Of a stretch of 64,000 bases of DNA, positions 7,816 to 15,541 are shown piece after piece. Origin of the DNA: Nocardiopsis prasina DSM 43845 (GTDB lineage Bacteria; Actinomycetota; Actinomycetes; Streptosporangiales; Streptosporangiaceae). The stretch covers positions 5,116-69,115 of the forward strand of contig NZ_ANAE01000127.1 of NCBI RefSeq assembly GCF_000341265.1. The letters run 5' to 3'. The notes under the pieces were generated by a model, which was not told the DNA's origin, searched no databases, and saw only the letters and a list, made by a program, of their open reading frames with translations. The translations under genes were made by a program, and so were the position numbers. Every line of letters begins with the position of its first letter. The stretch's first letter is position 1.

Positions 7816-8838
7816 TCAGAGCGTGAGCATCACCTTGGTGGCCCGACGCTCGTCCATCGCCCGGTATCCCTCGGCCGCCTCCTCGATCGGCAGGGTCAGG
7901 TCGAAGACCGCGCCCGGGTCGATCTGGCCGGTCATGATCAGCTCGACCAGCTCGGGAAGGAACCGCCGCACCGGCGCCGGACCGCCCAACAGGCTGACAC
8001 TGGAGAAGAACAGGTCCAGGCCGTCGAGCTCGACCCCGTGGGACACGCCGACGAAGCCGACGTGTCCGCCCGCACGTGTGGAGTGGATGGCCTGCACCAT
8101 GGACTCCTGGGTGCCGACCGCCTCGACGGTCGAGTGCGCGCCGAGGCCGCCGGTGAGCTCCTTCACCTTCGCCGCGCCCGCCTCGCCGCGCTCCTCCACG
8201 ATGTCGGTGGCGCCGAACCGCCGTGCCAGTGCCTGCCGGTCGGCGTGGCGCGACACGGCGATGACACGCTCCGAGCCGAGCCGTCTGGCCGCCAGGACCG
8301 CCAGCAGGCCGACGGCGCCGTCTCCCACCACCGCCACGGTCCGACCCGGTCCGGCCTGGGCGGCGACCGCGCCGAACCAGCCGGTCCCCAGGACGTCGGA
8401 GGCCGCCAGCAGGCCGCGGACCTGCTCCGGCGTCGGTTCGCCGGGCACCCGGACCAGGGTGCCGTCGGCCAATGGGACACGGGCGTAGTCGGCCTGGGTA
8501 CCGATGGAGCCCATCATCACCTGGTGGACACAGCGGGACTGGAAGCCCGCCCGGCAGATCTCGCAGGTGTTGTCGGAGGCCACGAACGAGCCGACGACGA
8601 AGTCGCCCACCCGAACCGCACGCACCTCCGGTCCGACCTGCTCCACCACGCCCACGTACTCGTGGCCCATCCGCGCTGGCCCGTCCTGCTGCTCGATGCC
8701 GCGGTAGGGCCACAGGTCCGAACCGCAGACACAGGTGGCGGTGATCCGAACCACCGCGTCGGTGGGTTCGACGATCTCCGGTTCCCGGACCTGCTCGACC
8801 CGGACGTCACCGGGTCCGTGCATCACTACAGCTCGCAT
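7816..8838 (-). CDS. Zinc-dependent alcohol dehydrogenase (MDR family)
   Basis: 340 residues of the medium-chain zinc dehydrogenase family, oxidising alcohols or reducing aldehydes with NAD(P). The catalytic zinc ligands are C38 (CVCGSD) and H59-E60 (GHEY). The structural-zinc cysteine lobe DNTCEICRAGFQSRC is present but has one ligand fewer than usual. A Rossmann loop VVGDGAVGLLAV follows. A GGGAG site precedes the ATG. It is a single gene; substrate unknown. Confidence 0.88.
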   Translation of the reverse strand: MRAVVMHGPGDVRVEQVREPEIVEPTDAVVRITATCVCGSDLWPYRGIEQQDGPARMGHEYVGVVEQVGPEVRAVRVGDFVVGSFVASDNTCEICRAGFQSRCVHQVMMGSIGTQADYARVPLADGTLVRVPGEPTPEQVRGLLAASDVLGTGWFGAVAAQAGPGRTVAVVGDGAVGLLAVLAARRLGSERVIAVSRHADRQALARRFGATDIVEERGEAGAAKVKELTGGLGAHSTVEAVGTQESMVQAIHSTRAGGHVGFVGVSHGVELDGLDLFFSSVSLLGGPAPVRRFLPELVELIMTGQIDPGAVFDLTLPIEEAAEGYRAMDERRATKVMLTL

Positions 8839-8895
8839 GATCGCTCCCTCATTGGGCCCACTGTCCTTCCCCCAACAGCACCACGTCTCACATCC

Positions 8896-8941
8896 GTGAG
8901 GGAGTCCCGCCTGAGAGGGGCACCACGAGGGACTCCCTCAC
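8896..8941. terminator. Long inverted repeat, probable terminator of arsI
   Basis: 13-bp perfect arms (8896-8908 and 8929-8941) around a 20-nt loop. It lies 110 nt past the arsI stop and 58 nt ahead of the alcohol dehydrogenase ATG, so it could instead be an operator for the latter. Confidence 0.45.
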
Positions 8942-9050
8942 GAACCGGAGGGAGGGCGACCCGGGGCACGGGCAACCGAACCGGGATGCTCGTGCTCGGG
9001 GCGCGGTGGCGTCGGCGCCGGGACACCTCGGTTCGGGGGGCATCGGGCCG

Positions 9051-9500
9051 CTATGCCTGGCCGGAGGAGCAGCAGCCGGAGGGTTCGGCGGGGGTGAGAT
9101 CCGTGACGGCCGCGGGCGCGGCGCCCCTCTGGTCGCTGTCGCCCTTGACCGCGTAGACCTCCCAGGGCTCCCGTCCGGGGCCGTGGACCCACACCTTGTC
9201 CTGGACCGCGTAGCAGCACGAGGTGTCGTTCTCCTCGAAGGTGGCCAGGCCGGAGTTCCTGAAGCGAGCCGTGGCCGCGTCGACCTTCGCGGTCTCCTCC
9301 ACCTCGACGCCGAGGTGGTCCAGGCGGGTCTCCTGGCCGGGCTCGCCCTCGATCAGGACGAGCTTGAGCGGGGGTTCGGCGATGGCGAAGTTGGCGTAGC
9401 CGGGGCGGCGCTTGGCGGGCTCGACGCCGAAGAGGGTCGAGTAGAAGGCCACCGACGCTTCGAGGTCGGCGACGTTGAGGGCGAGTTGGATACGGGACAC
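9051..9500 (-). CDS. arsI: ArsI/CadI-family VOC protein (C-As lyase type)
   Basis: 149 residues. The vicinal-oxygen-chelate fold of ArsI, the Fe(II) dioxygenase that breaks C-As bonds of trivalent organoarsenicals such as MAs(III). The diagnostic vicinal cysteine pair in NDTSCCYAVQDKVWV is present, as is the metal-ligand segment LDHLGVEVE. A further cysteine cluster (GCCSSG) closes the protein. It is divergent from arsR, and the 88-nt spacer probably carries a shared ArsR-controlled promoter. ArsI and cadmium-associated CadI are close; the ars neighbourhood favours ArsI. Confidence 0.9.
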   Translation of the reverse strand: MSRIQLALNVADLEASVAFYSTLFGVEPAKRRPGYANFAIAEPPLKLVLIEGEPGQETRLDHLGVEVEETAKVDAATARFRNSGLATFEENDTSCCYAVQDKVWVHGPGREPWEVYAVKGDSDQRGAAPAAVTDLTPAEPSGCCSSGQA

Positions 9501-9553
9501 GGGGTCCTCCTGAGTTCTGCATTGATGTTCATCTATCCAGGGTGGCTCCAGTG

Positions 9554-9582
9554 TTGCCTTCTGATTTGAAGTTTGTCAACAT
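9554..9582 (+). promoter_or_regulatory. arsR promoter, probably leaderless
   Basis: TTGCCT (9554-9559), a 17-nt spacer and CAACAT (9577-9582) put the transcription start at or next to the arsR ATG (9589). An imperfect dyad ATTGAT-N4-ATCTAT on the arsI side is a possible ArsR site. Confidence 0.45.
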
Positions 9583-9588
9583 AGACGC

Positions 9589-9972
9589 ATGTCGAATCAA
9601 GAGGAGGGGGTCCTCGACCCCCCGGGCGGCGGCACCGACTGCTGTCCCAGGCTGTTGCAGTCCCCGCTGGAGGAGGGCGAGTCGGTCGAACTCGCCAGGG
9701 TGTTCAAGGCCCTGGGCGATCCGGTGCGGTTGCGCCTGCTGTCGATGATCGCCACCGCGCGCGGCGAGGAGGTCTGCGTCTGCGATCTGACGCCCGCCTT
9801 CGACCTGTCCCAGCCCACCATCTCCCACCACCTCAGACTCCTGCGTGAGGCGGGGCTCATCTCGTCCGAACGGCGCGGGACCTGGGTGTACTACCGGCTG
9901 CTCCCGGAGACGACCGACCGGCTGGCCTCGATCCTCACCCGCGCCGCGAGGCCCGCGGGGGTCGCCTCGTGA
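9589..9972 (+). CDS. arsR: ArsR/SmtB-family metalloregulator
   Basis: 127 residues. A winged-helix repressor that leaves DNA when it binds As(III). The recognition region is LSQPTISHHLRLLREAGL. The metal-site type motif EVCVCDL (a CxC in the third helix) and an extra N-terminal CC pair (TDCCP) supply thiols. It starts the arsR-acr3-arsC operon; its TGA overlaps the GTG of acr3. Divergent arsI shares its control region. Confidence 0.93.
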   Translation: MSNQEEGVLDPPGGGTDCCPRLLQSPLEEGESVELARVFKALGDPVRLRLLSMIATARGEEVCVCDLTPAFDLSQPTISHHLRLLREAGLISSERRGTWVYYRLLPETTDRLASILTRAARPAGVAS

Positions 9973-11132
9973 ACGTTCCCGCTCGCTCGGACGCCGCCCC
10001 CTCGGGTGTGGTCGGACGCCTGTCGTCGCTGGACCGGTTCCTGACCGTGTGGATCCTGGCGGCGATGGTCGCCGGCCTGGCCCTGGGGCGGCTGGTCCCC
10101 GGGCTGGGGGAGGCGCTGTCCGCAGCCGGGGTGGCCGGTGTGTCCCTGCCGATCGCGCTGGGGCTGCTGGTGATGCTGTTCCCGCCCCTGGCCAAGGTCC
10201 GCTACGACCGGTTGGGGGCCGTCACCGGTGACCGCCGTCTGCTCGTCACCTCGCTGGCGGTGAACTGGCTGGCGGGCCCGGCGGTGATGTTCGCGCTGGC
10301 CTGGCTGTTCCTCCCGGACCTGCCCGAGTACCGCACCGGGCTGATCATCGTGGGCCTGGCGCGCTGCATCGCGATGGTGATCGTCTGGAACGACCTCGCG
10401 TGCGGCGACCGCGAGGCCGCCGCCGTCCTCGTGGCCATCAACTCCGTGTTCCAGGTGGTGGCGTTCGGCGCCCTCGGCTGGTTCTACCTGTCGGTGCTGC
10501 CCGGGTGGTTGGGACTGGAACAGGCGGCCCTGGACGTGTCGTTCGTCGACATCTCGGTCTCGGTCCTGGTCTTCCTCGGAATACCCCTGCTCGCCGGGTA
10601 CCTGACGCGCCGCCTGGGGGAACGGGCACGCGGACGGGAGTGGTACGAGACCCGGTTGCTGCCCCGGTTGGGCCCGTGGGGGCTGTACGGGCTGCTGTTC
10701 ACCATCGTGATGCTCTTCGCCCTCCAGGGGGAGGCGATCACCTCGCGACCCTGGGACGTGGCCCGCATCGCCCTGCCCCTGCTCGTCTACTTCCTGGTCA
10801 TGTGGGCGGGGACACTGGCTCTGGGCCGTGCCCTGGGCATGGCCTACCCGCGCTCGGTCACCCTGGCCTTCACGGCTGCGGGCAACAACTTCGAGCTGGC
10901 GATCGCGGTGGCCATCGCCTCCTTCGGCGCCACCTCGGGACAGGCACTGGCCGGGGTGGTGGGCCCGTTGATCGAGGTGCCGGTGCTCATCGCGTTGGTG
11001 TACGTGGCCCTGGCGGCCCGGCGCTGGTTCCCGGGGGAGGGGCGCGCCGGGGTGCCGTCCACCGAGGACGAGAAGTCGTCCGCCAGGGACGGGAAGTCGT
11101 CCGCCGAGGAGAGGCAGGGAAGTGGTGGCTGA
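9969..11132 (+). CDS. acr3: ACR3-type arsenite efflux permease
   Basis: 387 residues with ten predicted membrane helices, the Acr3 member of the bile acid/arsenite/riboflavin transporter superfamily. It extrudes As(III)/antimonite. The essential cysteine of the fourth helix is in LARCIAMVIVWNDLACGD, and the conserved glutamate lies in AAGNNFELAIAVAIA. The GTG start overlaps arsR's stop. The C-terminus carries a repeated hydrophilic tail (about 30 residues rich in S, K and E) that overlaps the start of arsC. Confidence 0.95.
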   Translation: MNVPARSDAAPSGVVGRLSSLDRFLTVWILAAMVAGLALGRLVPGLGEALSAAGVAGVSLPIALGLLVMLFPPLAKVRYDRLGAVTGDRRLLVTSLAVNWLAGPAVMFALAWLFLPDLPEYRTGLIIVGLARCIAMVIVWNDLACGDREAAAVLVAINSVFQVVAFGALGWFYLSVLPGWLGLEQAALDVSFVDISVSVLVFLGIPLLAGYLTRRLGERARGREWYETRLLPRLGPWGLYGLLFTIVMLFALQGEAITSRPWDVARIALPLLVYFLVMWAGTLALGRALGMAYPRSVTLAFTAAGNNFELAIAVAIASFGATSGQALAGVVGPLIEVPVLIALVYVALAARRWFPGEGRAGVPSTEDEKSSARDGKSSAEERQGSGG

Positions 11133-11562
11133 GACCCCGAAGGTGAACCCGCCCTCTGAGGAGGCGGTTCCGCAGGTGCTGTTCGTCTGCGTGCACAACG
11201 CGGGGCGGTCCCAGATGGCGGCGGCGTTCCTCGAACACCTGGGGGCTGGCCGTGTACGGGTGCGCTCGGCCGGTTCCGCGCCCGCCGACCAGGTCAACCC
11301 GGCGGTGGTGGCGGCGATGTCGGAGATCGGAATCGACATCGCCGCGAACACCCCGAGGGTCCTCTCCGAGGAAGCGGTCCGAGCCTCGGACGTGGTGATC
11401 ACCATGGGATGCGGCGACGCCTGCCCGTTCTTCCCCGGCAGGCGCTACCTCGGCTGGGAGCTGCCTGACCCGGCGGGGCGGGGCGTGGAGGCCGTGCGGC
11501 CGATTCGCGACCGGATTCGACGGCACGTGGAGGACCTGCTGGGAGAACTGCTCCCGGGATGA
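11122..11562 (+). CDS. arsC: Arsenate reductase, low-MW phosphatase type
   Basis: 146 residues of the arsenate reductase family with the low-molecular-weight tyrosine phosphatase fold. It reduces As(V) to As(III) for export by Acr3. The P-loop is CVHNAGRSQ, and the distal VITMGCGDACPFFPG motif is typical of actinobacterial enzymes that use mycothiol or thioredoxin. Two adjacent GTG codons (11122 and 11125) could be starts; both lie inside the end of acr3. It is last in the operon. Confidence 0.93.
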   Translation: MVAETPKVNPPSEEAVPQVLFVCVHNAGRSQMAAAFLEHLGAGRVRVRSAGSAPADQVNPAVVAAMSEIGIDIAANTPRVLSEEAVRASDVVITMGCGDACPFFPGRRYLGWELPDPAGRGVEAVRPIRDRIRRHVEDLLGELLPG

Positions 11563-11951
11563 CCCCGGCCCGCTGGCCGCGCCCGTGGACGGTCCCGGGG
11601 AGGGGTCACCGACCGGGTTCCGGTGGGGTCTGCGCCCACGCGGTCGAGCGCTTCCCGGGGCGGGGCTTCGGTGGGCGTCCGCACTCGTCGCCATTCGGGC
11701 TCGCCGTGCTGTGGCTCGTTGGGCTTCGTGGTTTCCGTGGTGGGCCACGACCGAGGGGGCTCGGGCGCGAACACCGTACGGACCCGGATCACGCGGCCCG
11801 CGGCCGGGAGTGCGGGCAGGGCCACGTTGGACACGAAGCGTCCGGTCCGTCAGAAGCCCCCGGGACGACGCTCCTCCGCGCGCGGCGCCCCGGCATGAAC
11901 CGGGGCGCCGCGTTGTTGCCCACTGATGGTGGACGAAGGTGAGGAGCGGTC
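11563..11951. other. Intergenic region after the ars operon
   Basis: 389 nt with no convincing gene; open frames lack codon structure or ribosome sites. A strong hairpin (11881-11912) near its right end is the only structured element. Confidence 0.6.
11881..11912 (+). terminator. Strong hairpin terminator
   Basis: 13-bp perfect stem (11881-11893 with 11900-11912), 6-nt loop, followed by TTGTTG. It separates the ars operon from the flavoprotein gene. Confidence 0.7.
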
Positions 11952-13040
11952 GTGGAGGGTGTTCTGGGCGGGGGCCCGCCCGAGGCGGCGGACGTGGTGG
12001 TCATCGGAGCCGGACAGGCCGGGCTCTCGGTCGCCTGGCACCTGCGGCGGCTCGGGCTCGAACCCGGCGCCGGGTTCGTGGCCCTGGACCGAGGGCCCGA
12101 CTCCGGCGGGGCCTGGCAGTTCCGCTGGGAGTCGCTGCGCCTGGACGACGCCCACAAGGTGGACGATCTCCCCGGGATGCGTGAGATGGGTCTGAGCTTC
12201 GCCACCGCCGACCCCGCGCGGCCCGCCCGGGAGGTGGTGCGCGACTACTACGAACGCTACGAACGCTGGTTCGGGCTGAACGTGGTGCGGCCGGTCCGTG
12301 TCACCTCGGTGAGTGATGAAGGAACCGGCCTCCTGGTCGCCACCGACAAGGGGGACGTCGCCGCACGGGTGGTGGTCAGCGCCAGCGGAACCTGGGCGCG
12401 TCCGTTCCGCCCCTACTTCGCCGGAGCCGCCGACTTCCGAGGTGTACAGGTCTCCACGCCCGGGTACCGGTCGGCCGAGGACTTCGCCGGGATGCGGGTC
12501 CTGGTGGTCGGCGGCGGTACCTGGGCGGTGGGTTTCCTGCGGGAACTGGAGGGGGTCGCCGCGAGCACGGTCTGGGCCACCCGACGTCCGGTCGAGTTCG
12601 TCGACGACCCCCAGGCGGGGGTCCGCGCGGTGCGCCGGGCGGACGAGGCCGCCAGGGCCGGGCTGCCACTGCCCAGCATCATCAGCGGCACGGGCCTGCC
12701 CGCGACCCCCGAGAACCTCGCCGCACGCGACCGGGGGCTCCTCGTGGCCCGCCCCATGTTCACCGCGATCGAACCGGACGGGGTCCGCTGGTCCGACGGC
12801 TCCCTCACGCCCGTGGACGCCATCGTCTGGGCCACCGGGTTCCGTTCCGAACTCACGCACCTGGCACCCCTGCGTCTGCGTGAACCCGGCGGAGGGGTCC
12901 GGGTCGAGAACGGCCGCGCCGTCCGCGAGCCGCGCCTGTTCCTGGCCGGGTTCGGCCCCCAGGCCAGCACGATCGGCGCCAACCGGGCCGGGCGCGCCAT
13001 CGCCCGACAGGTCATGGCCGAACTCGGAACCGGTGCCTGA
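11952..13040 (+). CDS. FAD/NAD(P)-dependent oxidoreductase, possibly ArsO-like
   Basis: 362 residues of the single-component flavoprotein monooxygenase/thioredoxin-reductase-like type. The FAD fingerprint is VVVIGAGQAGLSVAWHL near the N-terminus. The second, NAD(P)-side glycine loop is VLVVGGGTWAVGFL (about residue 180), and the family ATG-type motif appears as VWATGF near residue 295. Proteins of this shape, called ArsO, occur in several ars clusters, and this one follows an ars operon. A terminator lies between them, however, so the link is only suggestive. GTG start with a GAGGAG site. Confidence 0.8.
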   Translation: MEGVLGGGPPEAADVVVIGAGQAGLSVAWHLRRLGLEPGAGFVALDRGPDSGGAWQFRWESLRLDDAHKVDDLPGMREMGLSFATADPARPAREVVRDYYERYERWFGLNVVRPVRVTSVSDEGTGLLVATDKGDVAARVVVSASGTWARPFRPYFAGAADFRGVQVSTPGYRSAEDFAGMRVLVVGGGTWAVGFLRELEGVAASTVWATRRPVEFVDDPQAGVRAVRRADEAARAGLPLPSIISGTGLPATPENLAARDRGLLVARPMFTAIEPDGVRWSDGSLTPVDAIVWATGFRSELTHLAPLRLREPGGGVRVENGRAVREPRLFLAGFGPQASTIGANRAGRAIARQVMAELGTGA

Positions 13041-13131
13041 AGAAGAGCCTGTGGACAACCGTTCCGCGGCCGCCCCGAGGGTTAGGGTCGTTTCTGGACC
13101 CAATCGTTCCCCAACGTCGGAGGTAGCCGGT

Positions 13132-14196
13132 ATGAGGGCCAACAAGCTTCCCACCGAGGAGATCAAACGGGACCCGGCGGCCTTTGCTGACCGGGTCACC
13201 GCCGACGGTCGCTTCGGACGCACGGCCGAAACGGGACGCTACCGGCTGATCATCAACCGGGCCTGCCCGTGGGCGCACCGCGTGGTGATGACCCGGCGGC
13301 TCATGGGGCTCGAGGGTGCCGTCTCCCTGGCTGTCACGGACCCGGTCCAGGAGATCATCGAGGGCGACCCGCACTGGGTGTTCAGCGAGCGCACCGGAAG
13401 CCCCGGCGGACGGGACCCGGTCCTGGGCATCCACGCCCTGCGCGAGGCCTACCTCGCCCGTGACCCCGCCTACGACGGAGGGGTGAGCGTGCCCGGGCTG
13501 GTCGACGTGCCCAGCGGACACCTGGTCTCCAACGACTTCGACCAGATCAGCGTGGACATGGCCACCGAGTGGGGCGACCTGACCCGGGAGGGGGCTCCGG
13601 AGCTGTACCCGGAGGACCTGCGCGAGGAGATCGACGCCGTGAGCGCGGAGGTCTACCGCGACCTCAACAACGGTGTCTACCGGTCCGGCTTCGCTCCCGA
13701 CCAGCGGCGCTACGACCGGGCCGTGACCGCCGTCTTCGCACGGCTGGACGCCCTGGAGAACCGCCTCACTGACCGCCGCTACCTCGTGGGCGACCACGTC
13801 ACCCTGGCCGACCTGCGGCTGTGGGCCACCCTTGCGAGGTTCGACGCCGTCTACCACGGTCACTTCAAGTGCAACCGCCGCAAGCTCGTCGAGTACCCGG
13901 CACTGTGGGCGTACGCGCGGGACCTGTTCCAGACGCCCGGGTTCGGGGACACCACCGAGTTCGAGCACATCAGAGTCCACTACTACCGGGTCCACACCGC
14001 CATCAACCCCTCGGGCGTGGTGGCGATCGGGCCGGACCCCGGCGCCTGGCTCACCCCGCACGGTCGGGAGGCCCTCGGAGGCAGTCCCTTCGGGAAGGGC
14101 ACCCCGCCCGGTCCGGTCCCCGCCGTCGAGAGAGTCCCGCCCCTGGAGGCCCAGGACCGCGCGGCCGGAGGGACCTGGGACGCCCCGGTCGGCTGA
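13132..14196 (+). CDS. Xi-class glutathione S-transferase / glutathionyl-hydroquinone reductase family
   Basis: 354 residues of the Omega/Xi-like GST family (ECM4/YqjG). These enzymes remove a glutathionyl group from hydroquinones through a catalytic cysteine, here in NRACPWAHR. The N-terminal thioredoxin fold is followed by an all-helical domain (SAEVYRDLNNGVYRSGFA, LVGDHVTLADLRLWATL), and YPALWAYARDLFQTPGF is a family hallmark. Actinomycetes use mycothiol, so the thiol partner may differ. GGAGG lies 8 nt before the ATG. It ends close to a 64-bp tandem repeat. Confidence 0.88.
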   Translation: MRANKLPTEEIKRDPAAFADRVTADGRFGRTAETGRYRLIINRACPWAHRVVMTRRLMGLEGAVSLAVTDPVQEIIEGDPHWVFSERTGSPGGRDPVLGIHALREAYLARDPAYDGGVSVPGLVDVPSGHLVSNDFDQISVDMATEWGDLTREGAPELYPEDLREEIDAVSAEVYRDLNNGVYRSGFAPDQRRYDRAVTAVFARLDALENRLTDRRYLVGDHVTLADLRLWATLARFDAVYHGHFKCNRRKLVEYPALWAYARDLFQTPGFGDTTEFEHIRVHYYRVHTAINPSGVVAIGPDPGAWLTPHGREALGGSPFGKGTPPGPVPAVERVPPLEAQDRAAGGTWDAPVG

Positions 14197-14271
14197 CCCG
14201 CACACGCCCTCGCCCCCGCTTCTCGTCCATGTTCGGCGAGGGCGTCCAACACGGACCGCGAACCCTTTTCG

Positions 14272-14399
14272 ATGACCGGAGGCGGAGCCCCGAGGGTGGG
14301 CACGTGTCCGGGTGGGCGTACCGGAGATGCGGCCCATGACCGGAGGCGGAGCCCCGAGGGTGGGCACGTGTCCGGGTGGGCGTACCGGGGATGCGGCCA
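14272..14399. repeat. Tandem duplication of a 64-bp unit
   Basis: Two head-to-tail copies (14272-14335 and 14336-14399) differing at about two positions. It sits in the space between the convergent GST-like and GntR genes. The unit is GC-rich, carries a CCGGAGGCGGAGC segment and has no clear gene. Confidence 0.85.
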
Positions 14400-14411
14400 C
14401 TTCCGGCGCGC

Positions 14412-15152
14412 TCAGGAAAGGAAGCCCCGGATCAGCGCCTCGCTGCCCTCCAGATGCTCACGGACCGCGCGCCGCGCCGACTCCGGCTCGCCCTCGCGGA
14501 TCGCCCGCACCAGCTCCCCATGCTGTGCGTTGCTGTGCTCCAGGTTCCTGACCAGCATCGGCATGGCGTCGAGGAGGTCGTTGACCCGCATGCGCACCTC
14601 GGTGAGCGCTCGGGTGAGGGAGGCCGACCCGGTGAGCTCGGCCAGGGTCAGGTGCAGCACCGTGTCCAGACGCCGGTAGTCCTCCACCTCGGCCTCCTCC
14701 GTCGCCTCCAGGCGATCGCCGAGCAGGCCCTCCTGTTCGGGGGTGAGTCCCTTCTCGGCCAGCAGCACGGCCGCGCCGGTCTCCAGGGCACGCCGGTGGG
14801 TGAACAGGTCGTCCAGGTCCGTTCCGGCGTCCCGCAGGACCCGCTGGGCCTCGCTTCGACTGGGCCTCGGGCGCACGTAGGTGACGAAGGCGCCGCCGGA
14901 CCTGCCGCGCCGGGACTCCACGTACCCGGCTTCCTGGAGGGCGCGCAGGGCGTCGCGGAGGGTGATCCGGCTGACCCCGAGCCGCGCGGCGAGTTCACGT
15001 TCGGCCGGGAAGCGCTCCCCGTGGCCGACCACCCCCAACCGGATCGCGGACAGCAGGCGTTCCACGGTCTCCTCGAACGGGTTGCCGGTCCGCACGGTCC
15101 GGAACACGGCCTCGGCCGCGACCCCGGACGGATCACCGCCCGAAAGGTTCAT
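14412..15152 (-). CDS. GntR/FadR-family regulator of the polyamine locus
   Basis: 246 residues: N-terminal winged helix (FPAERELAARLGVSRITLRDALRALQEAGYV in parts) and a C-terminal all-helical FCD domain with metal-ligand-type residues (DTVLHLTLAELTG and NAQHGELVRAI). It is divergent from the glutamine synthetase remnant, aldehyde dehydrogenase, SDR and PuuD genes, which it probably controls in response to a polyamine or its glutamylated form (inference from position). The ATG at 15152 is preceded by a purine stretch. Confidence 0.87.
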   Translation of the reverse strand: MNLSGGDPSGVAAEAVFRTVRTGNPFEETVERLLSAIRLGVVGHGERFPAERELAARLGVSRITLRDALRALQEAGYVESRRGRSGGAFVTYVRPRPSRSEAQRVLRDAGTDLDDLFTHRRALETGAAVLLAEKGLTPEQEGLLGDRLEATEEAEVEDYRRLDTVLHLTLAELTGSASLTRALTEVRMRVNDLLDAMPMLVRNLEHSNAQHGELVRAIREGEPESARRAVREHLEGSEALIRGFLS

Positions 15153-15271
15153 GCTTGTTCCTTTTCTGCTTGATGGTGGTTCGTGGAGAGGGGGGCACCT
15201 GTCGGGACGCCGGGGGTTTCCCTCTGACGCACGGCCATTGACAGCGCCGAAGGGCCCTGGTTGCATGTTCC

Positions 15272-15280
15272 ACCATTGGT
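15272..15280. promoter_or_regulatory. Candidate GntR operator
   Basis: The near-palindrome ACCA-T-TGGT in the divergent spacer, with a further ACCA 12 nt later. FadR-type proteins favour TGGT/ACCA half-sites. A CATACT -10-like hexamer overlaps the second half-site. Confidence 0.35.
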
Positions 15281-15331
15281 CTGAAGTCGAACCATACTCC
15301 CGAGCGCAGTCGCACGGACAAGGAGCCCCGG

Positions 15332-15469
15332 GTGCGAGACAGCCTCCCCCCACTGTCGCTGGACCAGCTCGGGACCGAGGCGGCCGCCGGAACGGTGGAC
15401 ACCGTCTTGGCCGTCTTCGACGCGGCCGTCACCGACTGGGAGCTCTTCCGGGGCTTCGAGCGTATGTAG
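15332..15469 (+). pseudogene. Glutamine synthetase family remnant with in-frame internal deletion
   Basis: 45 codons starting at a GTG with an AAGGAG site. The first ~29 residues (LSLDQLGTEAAAGTVDTVLAV in parts) look like the N-terminus of gamma-glutamylpolyamine-synthetase-type glutamine synthetases. The last ~15 (VTDWELFRGFERM) match the very C-terminus of the same family, which normally spans about 450 residues. All ATP and glutamate-binding parts are absent, yet the frame is kept. The site is exactly where a PuuA/GlnA-type gene belongs, between the GntR regulator and the aldehyde dehydrogenase. I infer deletion of about 1.2 kb. Confidence 0.7.
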
Positions 15470-15541
15470 ACGATCAGTTCCCCCCCCGAGCACGGGGTGC
15501 GGGCGGACACCCGAGGTAGCGGCACCAGGGAGGGACACCCA

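Noticed and set aside
11563-11951. Small plus-strand frames after arsC
   Set aside because: No ribosome site and no family resemblance; they are probably chance frames in GC-rich DNA.
14272-14399. CRISPR-like repeats
   Set aside because: Two units abut with no spacer between them and there are no cas genes; it is a simple tandem duplication.
15332-15469. A genuine small protein gene
   Set aside because: Its two ends fit the two ends of glutamine synthetase too well, and its place in the operon is that of the full enzyme. A deletion remnant is the simpler reading.
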